Shown here: in pieces, positions 49,262 to 57,297 of the stretch
How the letters are laid out: each line of letters opens with the position of its first letter
How positions within the stretch are numbered: position 1 is the first letter of the stretch
From: Nocardioides nitrophenolicus
Lineage (GTDB): Bacteria; Actinomycetota; Actinomycetes; Propionibacteriales; Nocardioidaceae
Reading direction: 5' to 3'
DNA length: 64,000 nt
NCBI RefSeq assembly: GCF_016907515.1
Contig: NZ_JAFBBY010000001.1
Span: forward strand, 1,240,001-1,304,000
Notes under the pieces: generated by a model
Database searches by the model: none
What the model saw: only the letters and a program-made list of their open reading frames with translations
What the model was told of the DNA's origin: nothing
Position numbers and translations under genes: made by a program

Positions 49262-50587
49262 GTGGTGGCTCTGCCGTCCGTGGTGCGCAAGGGTCGGGCG
49301 GGGGCCACCCGGCAGCGGAACCGTCACGCGCGCCGGGTGGTCGAGGAGGAGGCGCCCCGTGCGGAGCAGCGAGCAGTGACCGAGACGCATGCGTCGTGGG
49401 CGTTGCCCGGGGTGGCGCGCTGGATGATCAGCAGTCTCGAGACCCAGCTGCCGACGGTGACGGAGCGGATCGCGGGGCTGGTCAGTGACGGGGCGGGCGG
49501 TCAGCGCGGGCGGCTGGTCCGGCAGGCGGTGCAGCAGGCGCTGCGGCTCTTCGTCGACCAGGTGCTCGACCGGCCGACCAGCACCATCGTGGTCGACGAC
49601 CTGTTCCGCAAGCTCGGCTACCGCCAGGCCGCACGAGGACGCGACCGGGAGGCGATCGACCACGCGATGCAGGTCGCGGCCGCCGAGATCTCCGACGAGC
49701 TGCGGGTCCGGGCGGCCGAGAACGGGCTGTCCGCCGACGCCCTCAACGCGCTGAACGACGCGGTCAGCAGCTTCCTCGACTACCTGGCCAGGCAGGCCCA
49801 GCACGGCTTCGACGCCGGCCTCGCGGAGCGCGCCCAGGACGTCGGCATCGCCCGGACCCAGCTGATCGAGGCCCTGCTCGCCGCCGTGGATCCGGCCGAC
49901 GCGCAGGGACGGGCGACCGCGGCCCGGTGGGACATCCCGGAGCTGGTCACGGTGCTGGCCGTCGACCTCGGTCCCGACGATCACCCGCTCGACGGCGACG
50001 ATCTCGGCGCCGAGGCGCTCACCGGGCAGGGCAGTCCGCAGGTGGTGCTGTGCGACAGCACCGTCGCGAACGCGGTGACCAAGCGGATCCGGGCGGCGGC
50101 GCCCGGCCGGCGGATCGCGCGCTGCTGGCCGGTCGTGGTGACCGACGTACCTGCCGCCTGGCGCTGGAGCCATCGCGCCCTCGCGCTCGTGCGGGCCCGG
50201 GTGATCCCGAAGCGGCCGGTCATCGACTGTGCGCGCTACCGCACCGAGATCTGGCTGCACGCCGAGCCGGTGATGCGTCGCCAGCTCGCTCAGGACCTGC
50301 TGCAGCCGCTGTTCGCGGAGAGCGAGAACTCGCGCGAGATCCTCTCCGAGACCCTGTTGGTCTGGCTGGAGACCCGAGAGAGCGCGCCCGCGATCGCGGC
50401 CCGGCTGGGGGTGCACCCGCAAACCGTGCGCTACCGCTGGAAGCGGATCAACGAGCTGTTCGGCGAGGTGCTGCACGATCCGGACGTGGTGACCCAGCTG
50501 CTTCTCGTGCTCAAGGCCAGCGTGCCGCTGTGGATCGCCGGCGACCAGAGCGACTTCGAGCGCTACAAGTCCACCCAGGACCCGTGA
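49262..50587 (+). CDS. PucR-type transcriptional regulator
   Basis: Up to 441 residues from GTG 49262; no strong ribosome site marks the start, so it could lie a few dozen codons later. The C-terminal PucR/CdaR helix-turn-helix is clear (ESAPAIAARLGVHPQTVRYR, then WKRINELFG). The central part is a GGDEF-like/sensor region (VTVLAVDLGPDDHPL, RIARCWPVVVTDVP). Such regulators activate catabolic or envelope genes on ligand binding. The TTGTCAT dyads at its own promoter and at the transglycosylase/mce promoter make it the likely binder. Its stop overlaps the next gene by one base. Confidence 0.82.
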   Translation: MVALPSVVRKGRAGATRQRNRHARRVVEEEAPRAEQRAVTETHASWALPGVARWMISSLETQLPTVTERIAGLVSDGAGGQRGRLVRQAVQQALRLFVDQVLDRPTSTIVVDDLFRKLGYRQAARGRDREAIDHAMQVAAAEISDELRVRAAENGLSADALNALNDAVSSFLDYLARQAQHGFDAGLAERAQDVGIARTQLIEALLAAVDPADAQGRATAARWDIPELVTVLAVDLGPDDHPLDGDDLGAEALTGQGSPQVVLCDSTVANAVTKRIRAAAPGRRIARCWPVVVTDVPAAWRWSHRALALVRARVIPKRPVIDCARYRTEIWLHAEPVMRRQLAQDLLQPLFAESENSREILSETLLVWLETRESAPAIAARLGVHPQTVRYRWKRINELFGEVLHDPDVVTQLLLVLKASVPLWIAGDQSDFERYKSTQDP

Positions 50588-51560
50588 TGCGTGGACTCAC
50601 CGTGGCTGTCGCACTCCTGCCCGCACTCGCCGGGCTGCTGCCTCTCGCGACCTGGCTGGGGGCACGCCGCGCCCGGCGGGCCGGGATCAGCTGGCGGCGC
50701 AACGCCGTGCTCGACATCGCCCGGCGCAGCGGCGTCGTCCTCCTCGACCGGTGGGGCACCGTCACCACCGGCGAGCTCAAGGTGGCGGCGGTCACGCCCT
50801 CGACCCGGACAACGAGCGCAACCTGCGCTGGTTCGCCGGGGCGCTCGGCCATGCCGCGCAGGACCCGGTCGGTCGCGCGCTGGCGCAGCTCGCGGGGCGG
50901 GGCCGGCTCAGCGGCGTCGAGGACCACGGGTGCAACGGCATCAGTGGTTCGGTCGACCGCCACCCGGTGCACCTCGGGCCGCCCGAGTGGCTCGGCATGG
51001 CCGGGCGCGACGACCTCGGCGTCACGGTGGGCGTCAAGGTGGACGCGCGGCCGATCGGCTACATCACGGTCGGCGACGACGTGCGTGCGGATGCGCGCAG
51101 CGGCGTCGATCGGCTCCGCTCACTCGGCGTCGAGACGGTGCTGCTGTCCGACGACACCGAGCGCAACACCCGCCATCTCGCCGACGCCTGCGGCATCGCC
51201 CGATGGCACGCTGCCGTCGACGGCACGAGCCTCGCCGGCCTCGTGGCCGACTACCGCGCCCGCGCCCGCGGACGGCCGGTCGCGGTGGCGAGCCGCAACG
51301 GCGCGAGCGCCGGCGACCTGCGCATCGACGTCGAGGCCGGCGACCTCCGACTCACCGACCTCGATGTCAACCGGATCGCCGAGGCGTTCGCGATCAGTCA
51401 CCGCGTCGCACGCGTACGGCGACGCACCCGCGCGCTCGGTCTCGGCGCCACCGCGCTCGGCGGCGCCGTCGCCGGGGCCGGCCTGGCGGGGCTGCCGGTC
51501 GTGGCCGCCGGCGCCCTTCTCGGCACGCTCGTCGTCCTGGCCGTGGCCGCGCGCGGCTGA
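50587..51560 (+). pseudogene. Frameshifted, degenerate P-type-ATPase-like protein
   Basis: Two frames together encode one product of about 324 residues. The first (from ATG 50587) gives a hydrophobic helix and LLDRWGTVTTGE, a degraded DKTGT phosphorylation motif; the second (to the stop at 51560) gives QDPVGRALAQLAG, the P-domain stretch ARPIGYITVGDDVRADA, VLLSDDTERNT in place of the TGD motif, and two C-terminal helices. One missing C in the run at 50797-50799 would join them. The upstream actuator domain and most helices are absent. It may be a decaying gene, a non-catalytic regulator, or hold a sequencing error. Confidence 0.7.
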
Positions 51561-51572
51561 GCCGGCCCCGCC

Positions 51573-52103
51573 TCAGTTGGCGCGCCGCACCAGCTCGGCG
51601 GCATCGACGCCCAGGGCGATGGCGAGCGCCCAGATCGTCTCGAGCGTGGGATTGGCCGGTCCGGGACGGCCGTGCTCGTCGAGCACGTTGTTGCGTGCGT
51701 GCTCGATGTTCTGCACCTGGTTGCGGCTCAGGCCGGAGGCGCCCGCCAGGTCCTCCTGGGTCATGCCACGCGTCACGCGCAGCGTCCGAACGCGGTCCCC
51801 GAACTCACGCGCGATCTCCCGCCGATCAACGGGGAGCAGGCGACCGGGCACAGGGACGAGGGTGACCCGCCGGCGCAGCCGACACCGCCCAACGGAGTGG
51901 GCATTTCGGCCGGGCCCGGCGACGCGGCGGGAGGAGAGGCCCCACGAGGGCCCCGGCGAACGGGCGCAGGCGCGCGGCACCCGGCCGCATCGCCGAGCCT
52001 CGCGGGCGGCACCCGGAGCAGTGGTCAGGTGGCGATCCAGGCACAGGTCGGCGCGGACGGGGAGCCGACGGCGGGCGGCGGCGGGTGAGCAGTCGAGGGG
52101 CAT
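51573..52103 (-). CDS. XRE-type helix-turn-helix regulator with an unusual N-terminal extension
   Basis: 176 residues from ATG 52103. AGGAGGTGA stands 3 nt before it, an almost perfect ribosome site, which decides this start. The DNA-binding domain is only the last 80 residues (FGDRVRTLRVTRGMTQEDLAGASGLSRNQVQNIEH, given here as FGDRVRTLRVTRGMTQEDLA and SGLSRNQVQNIEH). The first 90 residues are Arg/Ala/Cys-rich without recognisable fold. GTG 51851 would give the bare 92-residue HTH protein but lacks a ribosome site. The extension may be a separate leader peptide or a real domain. Confidence 0.65.
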   Translation of the reverse strand: MPLDCSPAAARRRLPVRADLCLDRHLTTAPGAAREARRCGRVPRACARSPGPSWGLSSRRVAGPGRNAHSVGRCRLRRRVTLVPVPGRLLPVDRREIAREFGDRVRTLRVTRGMTQEDLAGASGLSRNQVQNIEHARNNVLDEHGRPGPANPTLETIWALAIALGVDAAELVRRAN

Positions 52104-52173
52104 CGGTCACCTCCTGGGTCCGGCCGCGACCATCGCGGGCAGGTGGGGAGATGATGGCTTGGGGGGTCGACAC

Positions 52174-52189
52174 AACCGGGGCGCCGGTT
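52174..52189. terminator. Hairpin AACCGG-N4-CCGGTT after the hemerythrin gene
   Basis: Perfect 6-bp stem with a 4-nt loop, 14 nt beyond the hemerythrin stop on the minus strand and upstream of the XRE gene's ribosome site. No U-run follows, as is common in GC-rich actinobacteria. Confidence 0.45.
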
Positions 52190-52202
52190 CCCGCCGGTCG
52201 GG

Positions 52203-52751
52203 TCAGGCGTCCTGCAGCAGGCCATCCCGCTGGGCGGCGGCCACGAGGCGTCGTAGGTTCTCGACCGAGCCGCAGCCCTCGTCGATGAGCTGGTTGCGTC
52301 GCTTGGCCCACTTGCCGCCGAGGTCCCAGCGCACCTTCGTCGAGACCTCGGTCCGGGCCGGCTCGAGGATGCTCAGCTCCTCCTCGGCGATGTGGTGCGC
52401 GACGAGGTTGCTCAGCTCCTCCACCGCGTCGGAGAAGGCCTGTGTCTCGGTGCCCTTGAGCTCGAGCAGCACCAGCAACGCGTCATTGCCCTCGGCGTGC
52501 TCCTCGCGCCCGTGGTGGACGTCGTGCGCATCGACGTCGGAGGCCGCCTTGCGCAGCACGGGATAGACGATCTCCTCCTCCGCCTCGCCGTGGGCGACGA
52601 GGACGTCGGCGAAGGCCCGGCGTACGGCGTCGCGGTCGGCGGTACCGAGCCGCAGCTGCGCGAGGAGGAGCTCGAAGCGTCGGTGGTCGTCGCTGATCAG
52701 GTCGATGACATCGCCCGACGCGGGGCGGCCCAGGTCGATTCCGGAGGTCAT
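52203..52751 (-). CDS. Hemerythrin HHE domain protein
   Basis: 182 residues. Hemerythrin-like four-helix bundle with iron-ligand candidates in DDHRRFELLL, VAHGEAEEEIVYPVL, HDVHHGREEH and NLVAHHIAEEELSIL. Such proteins bind O2 or NO, or sense iron and redox state, in the cytoplasm. The ATG overlaps the stop of the preceding flavoprotein gene by 4 nt, so the two are made together; a redox or nitric-oxide/peroxide role as a pair is reasonable but not proven. The C-terminal 45 residues are charged. Confidence 0.92.
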   Translation of the reverse strand: MTSGIDLGRPASGDVIDLISDDHRRFELLLAQLRLGTADRDAVRRAFADVLVAHGEAEEEIVYPVLRKAASDVDAHDVHHGREEHAEGNDALLVLLELKGTETQAFSDAVEELSNLVAHHIAEEELSILEPARTEVSTKVRWDLGGKWAKRRNQLIDEGCGSVENLRRLVAAAQRDGLLQDA

Positions 52752-54442
52752 GGCGCGGGCGGTACCCGCAGCCCCTCCAGGTAACCGTGGACGAGCGACA
52801 CCGCCGACGCACCCTCGCCGCTGGCCGACGCGACCCGCTTCATCGAGCCCGACCGGATGTCACCGGCGGCGAAGACTCCGGGGACGCAGGTGCCGAGGTT
52901 CTCGGGCGGGAGGCCGTCGACCCAGCACTCGGCGGGAACGTCGCGACCGGTCAGCACGAAGCCGTGCTCGTCACGGCGCACCTCGTCCGGCAGCCAGTCG
53001 CAGTGGGGGGCGGCCCCGATCAGCAGGAACAGGCCACCCGCGTCGACCCGCTCCTCCTCGCGGGTGCGGACATCGCACAGGCGCAGCCAGCCGAGCTGCC
53101 CGCTCTCGTCCGGGCCACCGTCGATGATCTCCGTGCACGGACGGACGTCGATCCGCGGGTTCCACGCGATCTCGTCGATGAGGTACGTCGACATGGTCGC
53201 GGTCAGGTCCTCGCGGCGGATCAGGATCGTCACCGACCGCGCGAACCGGGCGAGGTGGATGGCGGCCTGACCGGCGGAGTTGCCGCCGCCGACGACGTAG
53301 ACGTCGCGGTCCTCCATCTCCCGGGCCGCGGTCATCGCGGCCCCGTAGTTGACGCCCGCGCCGACCAGGTCCTCCAGCGCGGCGATGCCGAGGCGGCGGT
53401 AGGCGACGCCGGCCGCGACCAGGACCGAGCGAGCGCGCACGTCTCCCCCTTCGGTGACCACGGTGTGCGGTGCGCCGTCGACGCCGGGCCGCAGCTCGAC
53501 GACCGGCCACCCGGTGAAGAACCGGGCGCCGAACCGGATCGCCTGGGTGCGGGCGCGCTGGCCGAGCCGCTGGCCGGAGACGCCGCGCGGGAAGCCGAGG
53601 TAGTTGCGGATCATCGAGCTGGTGCCGGCCTGGCCGCCGATCACCTCGGACTCGATCACGACGGTGGACAGGCCCTCGGAGGCGCCGTACACAGCCGCGG
53701 CGAGGCCGGCCGGCCCGGCTCCGACGACGGCCAGGTCGACGACCGTGTCGACCTCGATGTCGGACGGACGGCCGTAGATCATCGCGCCGAGCTCGCGGGT
53801 CGAGGTCGGTGCCAGGACCGGGTAGTCGGCGAGGACCCCGGAGGTCATGTGGACGAGCGGGTACGACGGCGGGCCCTCCAGCCGGGCGAGCGCCTCCTGT
53901 CCTTGCGGACTCTCGGGCAGGTAGCTGCGGTGCGGCATCCCCTGCCGGTCGAGGAAGTCGCGGACGGCCAGCGTCAGCGGCAGTCCCTCGGGCGCGATGA
54001 TCCGGACCGAGTCGACCTCGGAGGTGGCGACCGTCGCGCCCCAGTCGCTGAGCATCTCGGTCACCGCGTAGTGGAACTCCTCGTCGCGACGGCCCTGCGG
54101 GAGCACGAGGTAGGTGTCGAACTTGCCCTTCTGCAGGTAGGGCCGCAGCGTCACGCTCTCCTCGCCGAACCGGCTGATCGGGATGACCACGAGTCGGCGC
54201 GCGGTGGGGACGAACCCACGCCAGTCGTGCATCGCCACCAGCATGGTCTCGTCGGGCAGTCGCGAGTCGGTCACGATCAGCGCGACCGGCTGCCCGACGC
54301 GACGGGCCTGCTCGAGGACCGCGTTCGCCTCGGCGGCGCTGCCGGCCGCGCGCACGTCGTACTCACGCCGGTAGCGGTGGAACTGCTCGTCGAGTACGTC
54401 GAGGTGGTCGCCGGAGACCAGGAGGATGACAGGGTCGCTCAC
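52748..54442 (-). CDS. Thioredoxin reductase-like flavoprotein with N-terminal receiver-like domain
   Basis: 564 residues. N-terminal about 125 residues resemble a response-regulator receiver (ILLVSGDHLDVLDEQFHRY, LIVTDSRLPDETML). Next comes a thioredoxin-like segment (about 140-215), then the reductase: FAD loop VVGAGPAGLAAAVYG, NADPH loop VVGGGNSAGQAA, and GVFAAGDIR near the end. The usual redox CxxC after the FAD domain is absent (GTSSMIRNYLG), so classical dithiol transfer to thioredoxin seems excluded. Co-translated with hemerythrin. Confidence 0.88.
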   Translation of the reverse strand: MSDPVILLVSGDHLDVLDEQFHRYRREYDVRAAGSAAEANAVLEQARRVGQPVALIVTDSRLPDETMLVAMHDWRGFVPTARRLVVIPISRFGEESVTLRPYLQKGKFDTYLVLPQGRRDEEFHYAVTEMLSDWGATVATSEVDSVRIIAPEGLPLTLAVRDFLDRQGMPHRSYLPESPQGQEALARLEGPPSYPLVHMTSGVLADYPVLAPTSTRELGAMIYGRPSDIEVDTVVDLAVVGAGPAGLAAAVYGASEGLSTVVIESEVIGGQAGTSSMIRNYLGFPRGVSGQRLGQRARTQAIRFGARFFTGWPVVELRPGVDGAPHTVVTEGGDVRARSVLVAAGVAYRRLGIAALEDLVGAGVNYGAAMTAAREMEDRDVYVVGGGNSAGQAAIHLARFARSVTILIRREDLTATMSTYLIDEIAWNPRIDVRPCTEIIDGGPDESGQLGWLRLCDVRTREEERVDAGGLFLLIGAAPHCDWLPDEVRRDEHGFVLTGRDVPAECWVDGLPPENLGTCVPGVFAAGDIRSGSMKRVASASGEGASAVSLVHGYLEGLRVPPAP

Positions 54443-54557
54443 CGCCCCAGTCTGACCGCTGGGGAAAGCCCGCGGCCAGTGTCGGACCCCTGGTGCATGA
54501 TCCCGCCATGGAGCAGACCCCAGCCCTCGATCCGCCCGTTCGGGCCCGCGACGGACC

Positions 54558-55934
54558 TCAGATGACCAGGTTGAGCGCCATCACGAACACCAGCCCCGAC
54601 ACCGACAGCAGCGTCTCCATGGCCGACCAGGTCTTGAGCGTCTGCCCGACGCTCATCCCGAAGTACTCCTTCACCAGCCAGAAGCCGGCGTCGTTGACGT
54701 GGGAGAAGAACACCGAGCCGGCGCCGACGGCGAGCACCATCAGCGACACCTCACCGCTGGACAGCTGGGCCGTCAGCGGCGCGAGCAGGCCGGACGCGGT
54801 GACCGTGGCGACGGTCGCCGAGCCGGTGGCGAGGCGGATCAGGACCGCGACGAACCACGCCAGCACCAACACCGAGATGTTCGAGTCGGCGACCCGCTCG
54901 GCGACGATCGTGCCGATGCCCGTGTCGACCAGCGACTGCTTGAAGCCACCGCCGGCGGAGACGATGAGCAGGATGCCGGCCACGCCGGGCAGGGACGACT
55001 CCAACGAGGCGGAGACGCCGTCGCGGCCCATCCGGCCGCCGAGGGTGAACATCGCGACCACCACCGCGATGGCGAGCGCGATGAGCGGGGTGCCGAGCAC
55101 GTCGAGCGTGCGACGCAGCGGGTCGCCGGCGTCGTCGATGAAGATGTCGGCCAGGGCCTTGCCCATCATCAGCACCACCGGCAGCAGCACCGACGCGATG
55201 GTGATGCCGAACGACGGCCGGACGGTGGGGTCCTCGTCGCGCGTTCCCTCGAACCGGTCGGGAACCGCTACGTCGACGTACCGGCCGACGAGGCCGAAGA
55301 CGGGTCCGGCGATGATCACGGTGGGGATCGCGACGGCGACGCCGAGGGCGAGGGTGGTGCCGAGGTCCGCGCCGAGGTAGTCGATGGCGGTGAGCGGGCC
55401 GGGGTGCGGCGGGACCAGGCCGTGCATGGCGGACAGGCCGGCGAGGGCGGGGATGCCGATGGTGACCAGGGACTGACCGGAGCGGCGGGCGACGAGGTAG
55501 ATCACCGGCATCAGCAGCACCAGGCCGATCTCGAAGAACATCGGGAGGCCGATGATCGCGCCGACGACGGCCATCGCCCACGGCAGCGCGCGGGGTGAGG
55601 CGTGGCCGATGATGGTGTCGACGATCTGGTCGGCGCCGCCGCTGTCGGCGAGCAGCTTGCCGAACATGGCGCCGAGGGCGATCAGGATGCCGACGCCGGC
55701 GGCCGTCGTACCGAACCCGGTGGTGTAGCTCGCGATCGCGGTCTCGACGTCGACCCCGGCGACCACGCCCACGGTCAGCGCCCCGCCGGTGAGCGCGAGG
55801 AAGGGATGCACCTTCGCGGCGATGATGAGGACGACGATGACGCCGATGCCGAGGAGGGCGGCGAGGACCAGGCGGCCCTCCGAGGCGACGGGCTCGACGA
55901 GGTCGGTGCCGGCGGCGATCAGTGGAACGGACAT
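54558..55934 (-). CDS. Gluconate permease, GntP family
   Basis: 458 residues, 12-14 hydrophobic helices. GntP-family marks: GGALTVGVVAGVDVETAI, GLVPPHPGPLTAIDYLGAD, and ATGSATVATVTASGLL and FSHVNDAGFWLVKEYFG. It imports gluconate or a related sugar acid by proton symport. It is followed upstream (same strand) by gluconokinase after a 10-nt gap, and the divergent GntR/FCD gene should control both. A short basic-free C-terminus is normal. Confidence 0.93.
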   Translation of the reverse strand: MSVPLIAAGTDLVEPVASEGRLVLAALLGIGVIVVLIIAAKVHPFLALTGGALTVGVVAGVDVETAIASYTTGFGTTAAGVGILIALGAMFGKLLADSGGADQIVDTIIGHASPRALPWAMAVVGAIIGLPMFFEIGLVLLMPVIYLVARRSGQSLVTIGIPALAGLSAMHGLVPPHPGPLTAIDYLGADLGTTLALGVAVAIPTVIIAGPVFGLVGRYVDVAVPDRFEGTRDEDPTVRPSFGITIASVLLPVVLMMGKALADIFIDDAGDPLRRTLDVLGTPLIALAIAVVVAMFTLGGRMGRDGVSASLESSLPGVAGILLIVSAGGGFKQSLVDTGIGTIVAERVADSNISVLVLAWFVAVLIRLATGSATVATVTASGLLAPLTAQLSSGEVSLMVLAVGAGSVFFSHVNDAGFWLVKEYFGMSVGQTLKTWSAMETLLSVSGLVFVMALNLVI

Positions 55935-55944
55935 GATGGACTCC

Positions 55945-56469
55945 TCAGGCCTCGGCGGACCGGGTGACGTACTCCTGGACGATGGCGTCGACCGACTGGT
56001 CGACGTCGATGACGAGGCCGGCCTCGTCGGGACCCAGCGGCTCGAGCGTGTCGAACTGCGAGTCCAGCAGGGAGGCCGGCATGAAGTGCCCGGGACGGCT
56101 GGCCTGGCGCCGGGCGATGACCTCGCGACCGCCGTGCAGGTGCACGAACGAGACCCGCGAGGCGTGGGCGCGCAGTCGGTCTCGGTAGGCCACCTTGAGC
56201 GCCGAGCAGCTGATCACGCCGCCGCGGTCGTCGTGGGCGTCGAGCCATCGGCCGATGGCCTCGAGCCACGGGATCCGGTCGGCGTCGTCGAGGGCGATGC
56301 CCGCGGTCATCTTGGCGATGTTGGCCGGGGGGTGGAAGTCGTCGGCGTCGGCGAACGGAACACCGAGGCGCTGCGCGATCGCGGCGCCCACGGTCGACTT
56401 CCCCGAGCCGGAGACCCCCATGACGACGAGGAGTGGGATCGGCCTAGCGTCGGTGCTTCTGCTGGTCAT
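55945..56469 (-). CDS. gntK: Gluconokinase
   Basis: 174 residues from ATG 56469, preceded by GGAGGAT, an excellent ribosome site. P-loop MGVSGSGKST, the substrate segment DADDFHPPANIAKMTAGIAL and the lid CSALKVAYRDRLR identify the GntK family. It phosphorylates gluconate to 6-phosphogluconate for the pentose phosphate pathway. It forms an operon with the GntP permease. Control is from the AT-rich region between it and the GntR gene. Confidence 0.95.
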   Translation of the reverse strand: MTSRSTDARPIPLLVVMGVSGSGKSTVGAAIAQRLGVPFADADDFHPPANIAKMTAGIALDDADRIPWLEAIGRWLDAHDDRGGVISCSALKVAYRDRLRAHASRVSFVHLHGGREVIARRQASRPGHFMPASLLDSQFDTLEPLGPDEAGLVIDVDQSVDAIVQEYVTRSAEA

Positions 56470-56508
56470 GAAATCCTCCGAGGATGTGCTGGCCGTCACA
56501 GTCTGCAA

Positions 56509-56562
56509 CTATTAATCTGCTTTTAACAAGCCCTACTGGCCAATAAATCTGACTTTTGAAAG
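56509..56562. promoter_or_regulatory. Divergent promoter/operator of the gluconate genes
   Basis: An AT-rich island with two direct repeats, AATCTGCTTTTAA (56514-56526) and AATCTGACTTTTGAA (56546-56560), starting 32 bp apart (about three helical turns). It contains plausible -10 material (TAATAG on the minus strand at 56509-56514). The repeats are the best candidates for GntR binding sites. Confidence 0.5.
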
Positions 56563-57297
56563 GTGGTGAGCGTGGCCGCGCTGCACGACGACGTCCTCGA
56601 CGCGCTCGGTCGCCGCATCGTCAGCGGCGAGCTCGCCGTGGGCGCGGTGCTGACGCTCGACGACATCGATACCCAGTACGACGTCAGCCGATCGGTGTCG
56701 CGCGAGGCGGTCCGGGTGCTCGCCTCGATGGGCATGGTGGCCTCGCGCCGGCGGGTCGGCCTGACCGTGCAGCCGCGCACCAGCTGGCAGGTGTTCGACC
56801 CTCGGCTGATCCGCTGGCGGCTCGACTCGGCGGACCGGGCCGCGCAGCTGCGCTCCCTGGGCGAGCTGCGCAGCGGCTTCGAGCCCGTCGCCGCCGCCCT
56901 GGCCGCCGTCCGTGCGACGCCGGAGCAGTGTGGGGCGCTGACGACGGCCGTCGGCGAGATGGTGATGCACGGCCGCGCGGGCGACCTGGAGTCCTTCCTG
57001 GCCGCCGACATCGTCTTCCACCGGGTGCTGCTGGAGGCATCCGGCAACGAGATGCTGGCTGCGCTCGACGGCGTGGTCGCCGAGGTGCTGGCGGGGCGGA
57101 CCCACCACCACCTGATGCCGACCAGGCCCAAGGACGAGGCGATCGACCTGCACGTCGAGGTGGCCCACGCGGTGCGCGCCGGTGACGCGGCCGCGGCCCG
57201 GGCGGCGATGGAGAGGATCATCGCCGAGGCCACCGACGCGGTCGCGGGGGATGCGGAGGACTCGACTACGATCGGGGGCGATGGAGAACACGCCTGA
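56563..57297 (+). CDS. GntR-type regulator with FCD domain, gluconate operon
   Basis: 244 residues from GTG 56563; GTG 56572, after AAAGGTGGTGA, may be the true start. Winged helix-turn-helix about 10-75 (DIDTQYDVSRSVSREAVRVLASMGMV), then the helical FCD ligand domain (about 90-225) with metal/ligand residues ADIVFHRVLLEASGN and HVEVAHAVRAGD. It sits divergent from gntK/gntP and should repress them until gluconate or a phosphorylated form binds. Its last 17 nt overlap the next gene's start. Confidence 0.92.
   Translation: MVSVAALHDDVLDALGRRIVSGELAVGAVLTLDDIDTQYDVSRSVSREAVRVLASMGMVASRRRVGLTVQPRTSWQVFDPRLIRWRLDSADRAAQLRSLGELRSGFEPVAAALAAVRATPEQCGALTTAVGEMVMHGRAGDLESFLAADIVFHRVLLEASGNEMLAALDGVVAEVLAGRTHHHLMPTRPKDEAIDLHVEVAHAVRAGDAAAARAAMERIIAEATDAVAGDAEDSTTIGGDGEHA
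57267..57272 (+). promoter_or_regulatory. -10 box TACGAT before the zinc-ribbon gene
   Basis: TACGAT ends 8 nt before ATG 57281, inside the GntR coding end. A leaderless start is likely. Confidence 0.45.

Noticed and set aside
50780..50820. Programmed ribosomal frameshift in the P-type-ATPase-like gene
   Set aside because: No slippery heptamer or downstream stimulator was seen at the C run; a one-base loss or sequencing error is simpler.
52040..52103. Cysteine/sulfur-type actinobacterial leader peptide at the start of the XRE frame
   Set aside because: The RADLCLDRHLT stretch only faintly resembles known DLLRVA-type leaders, and no sulfur gene follows.
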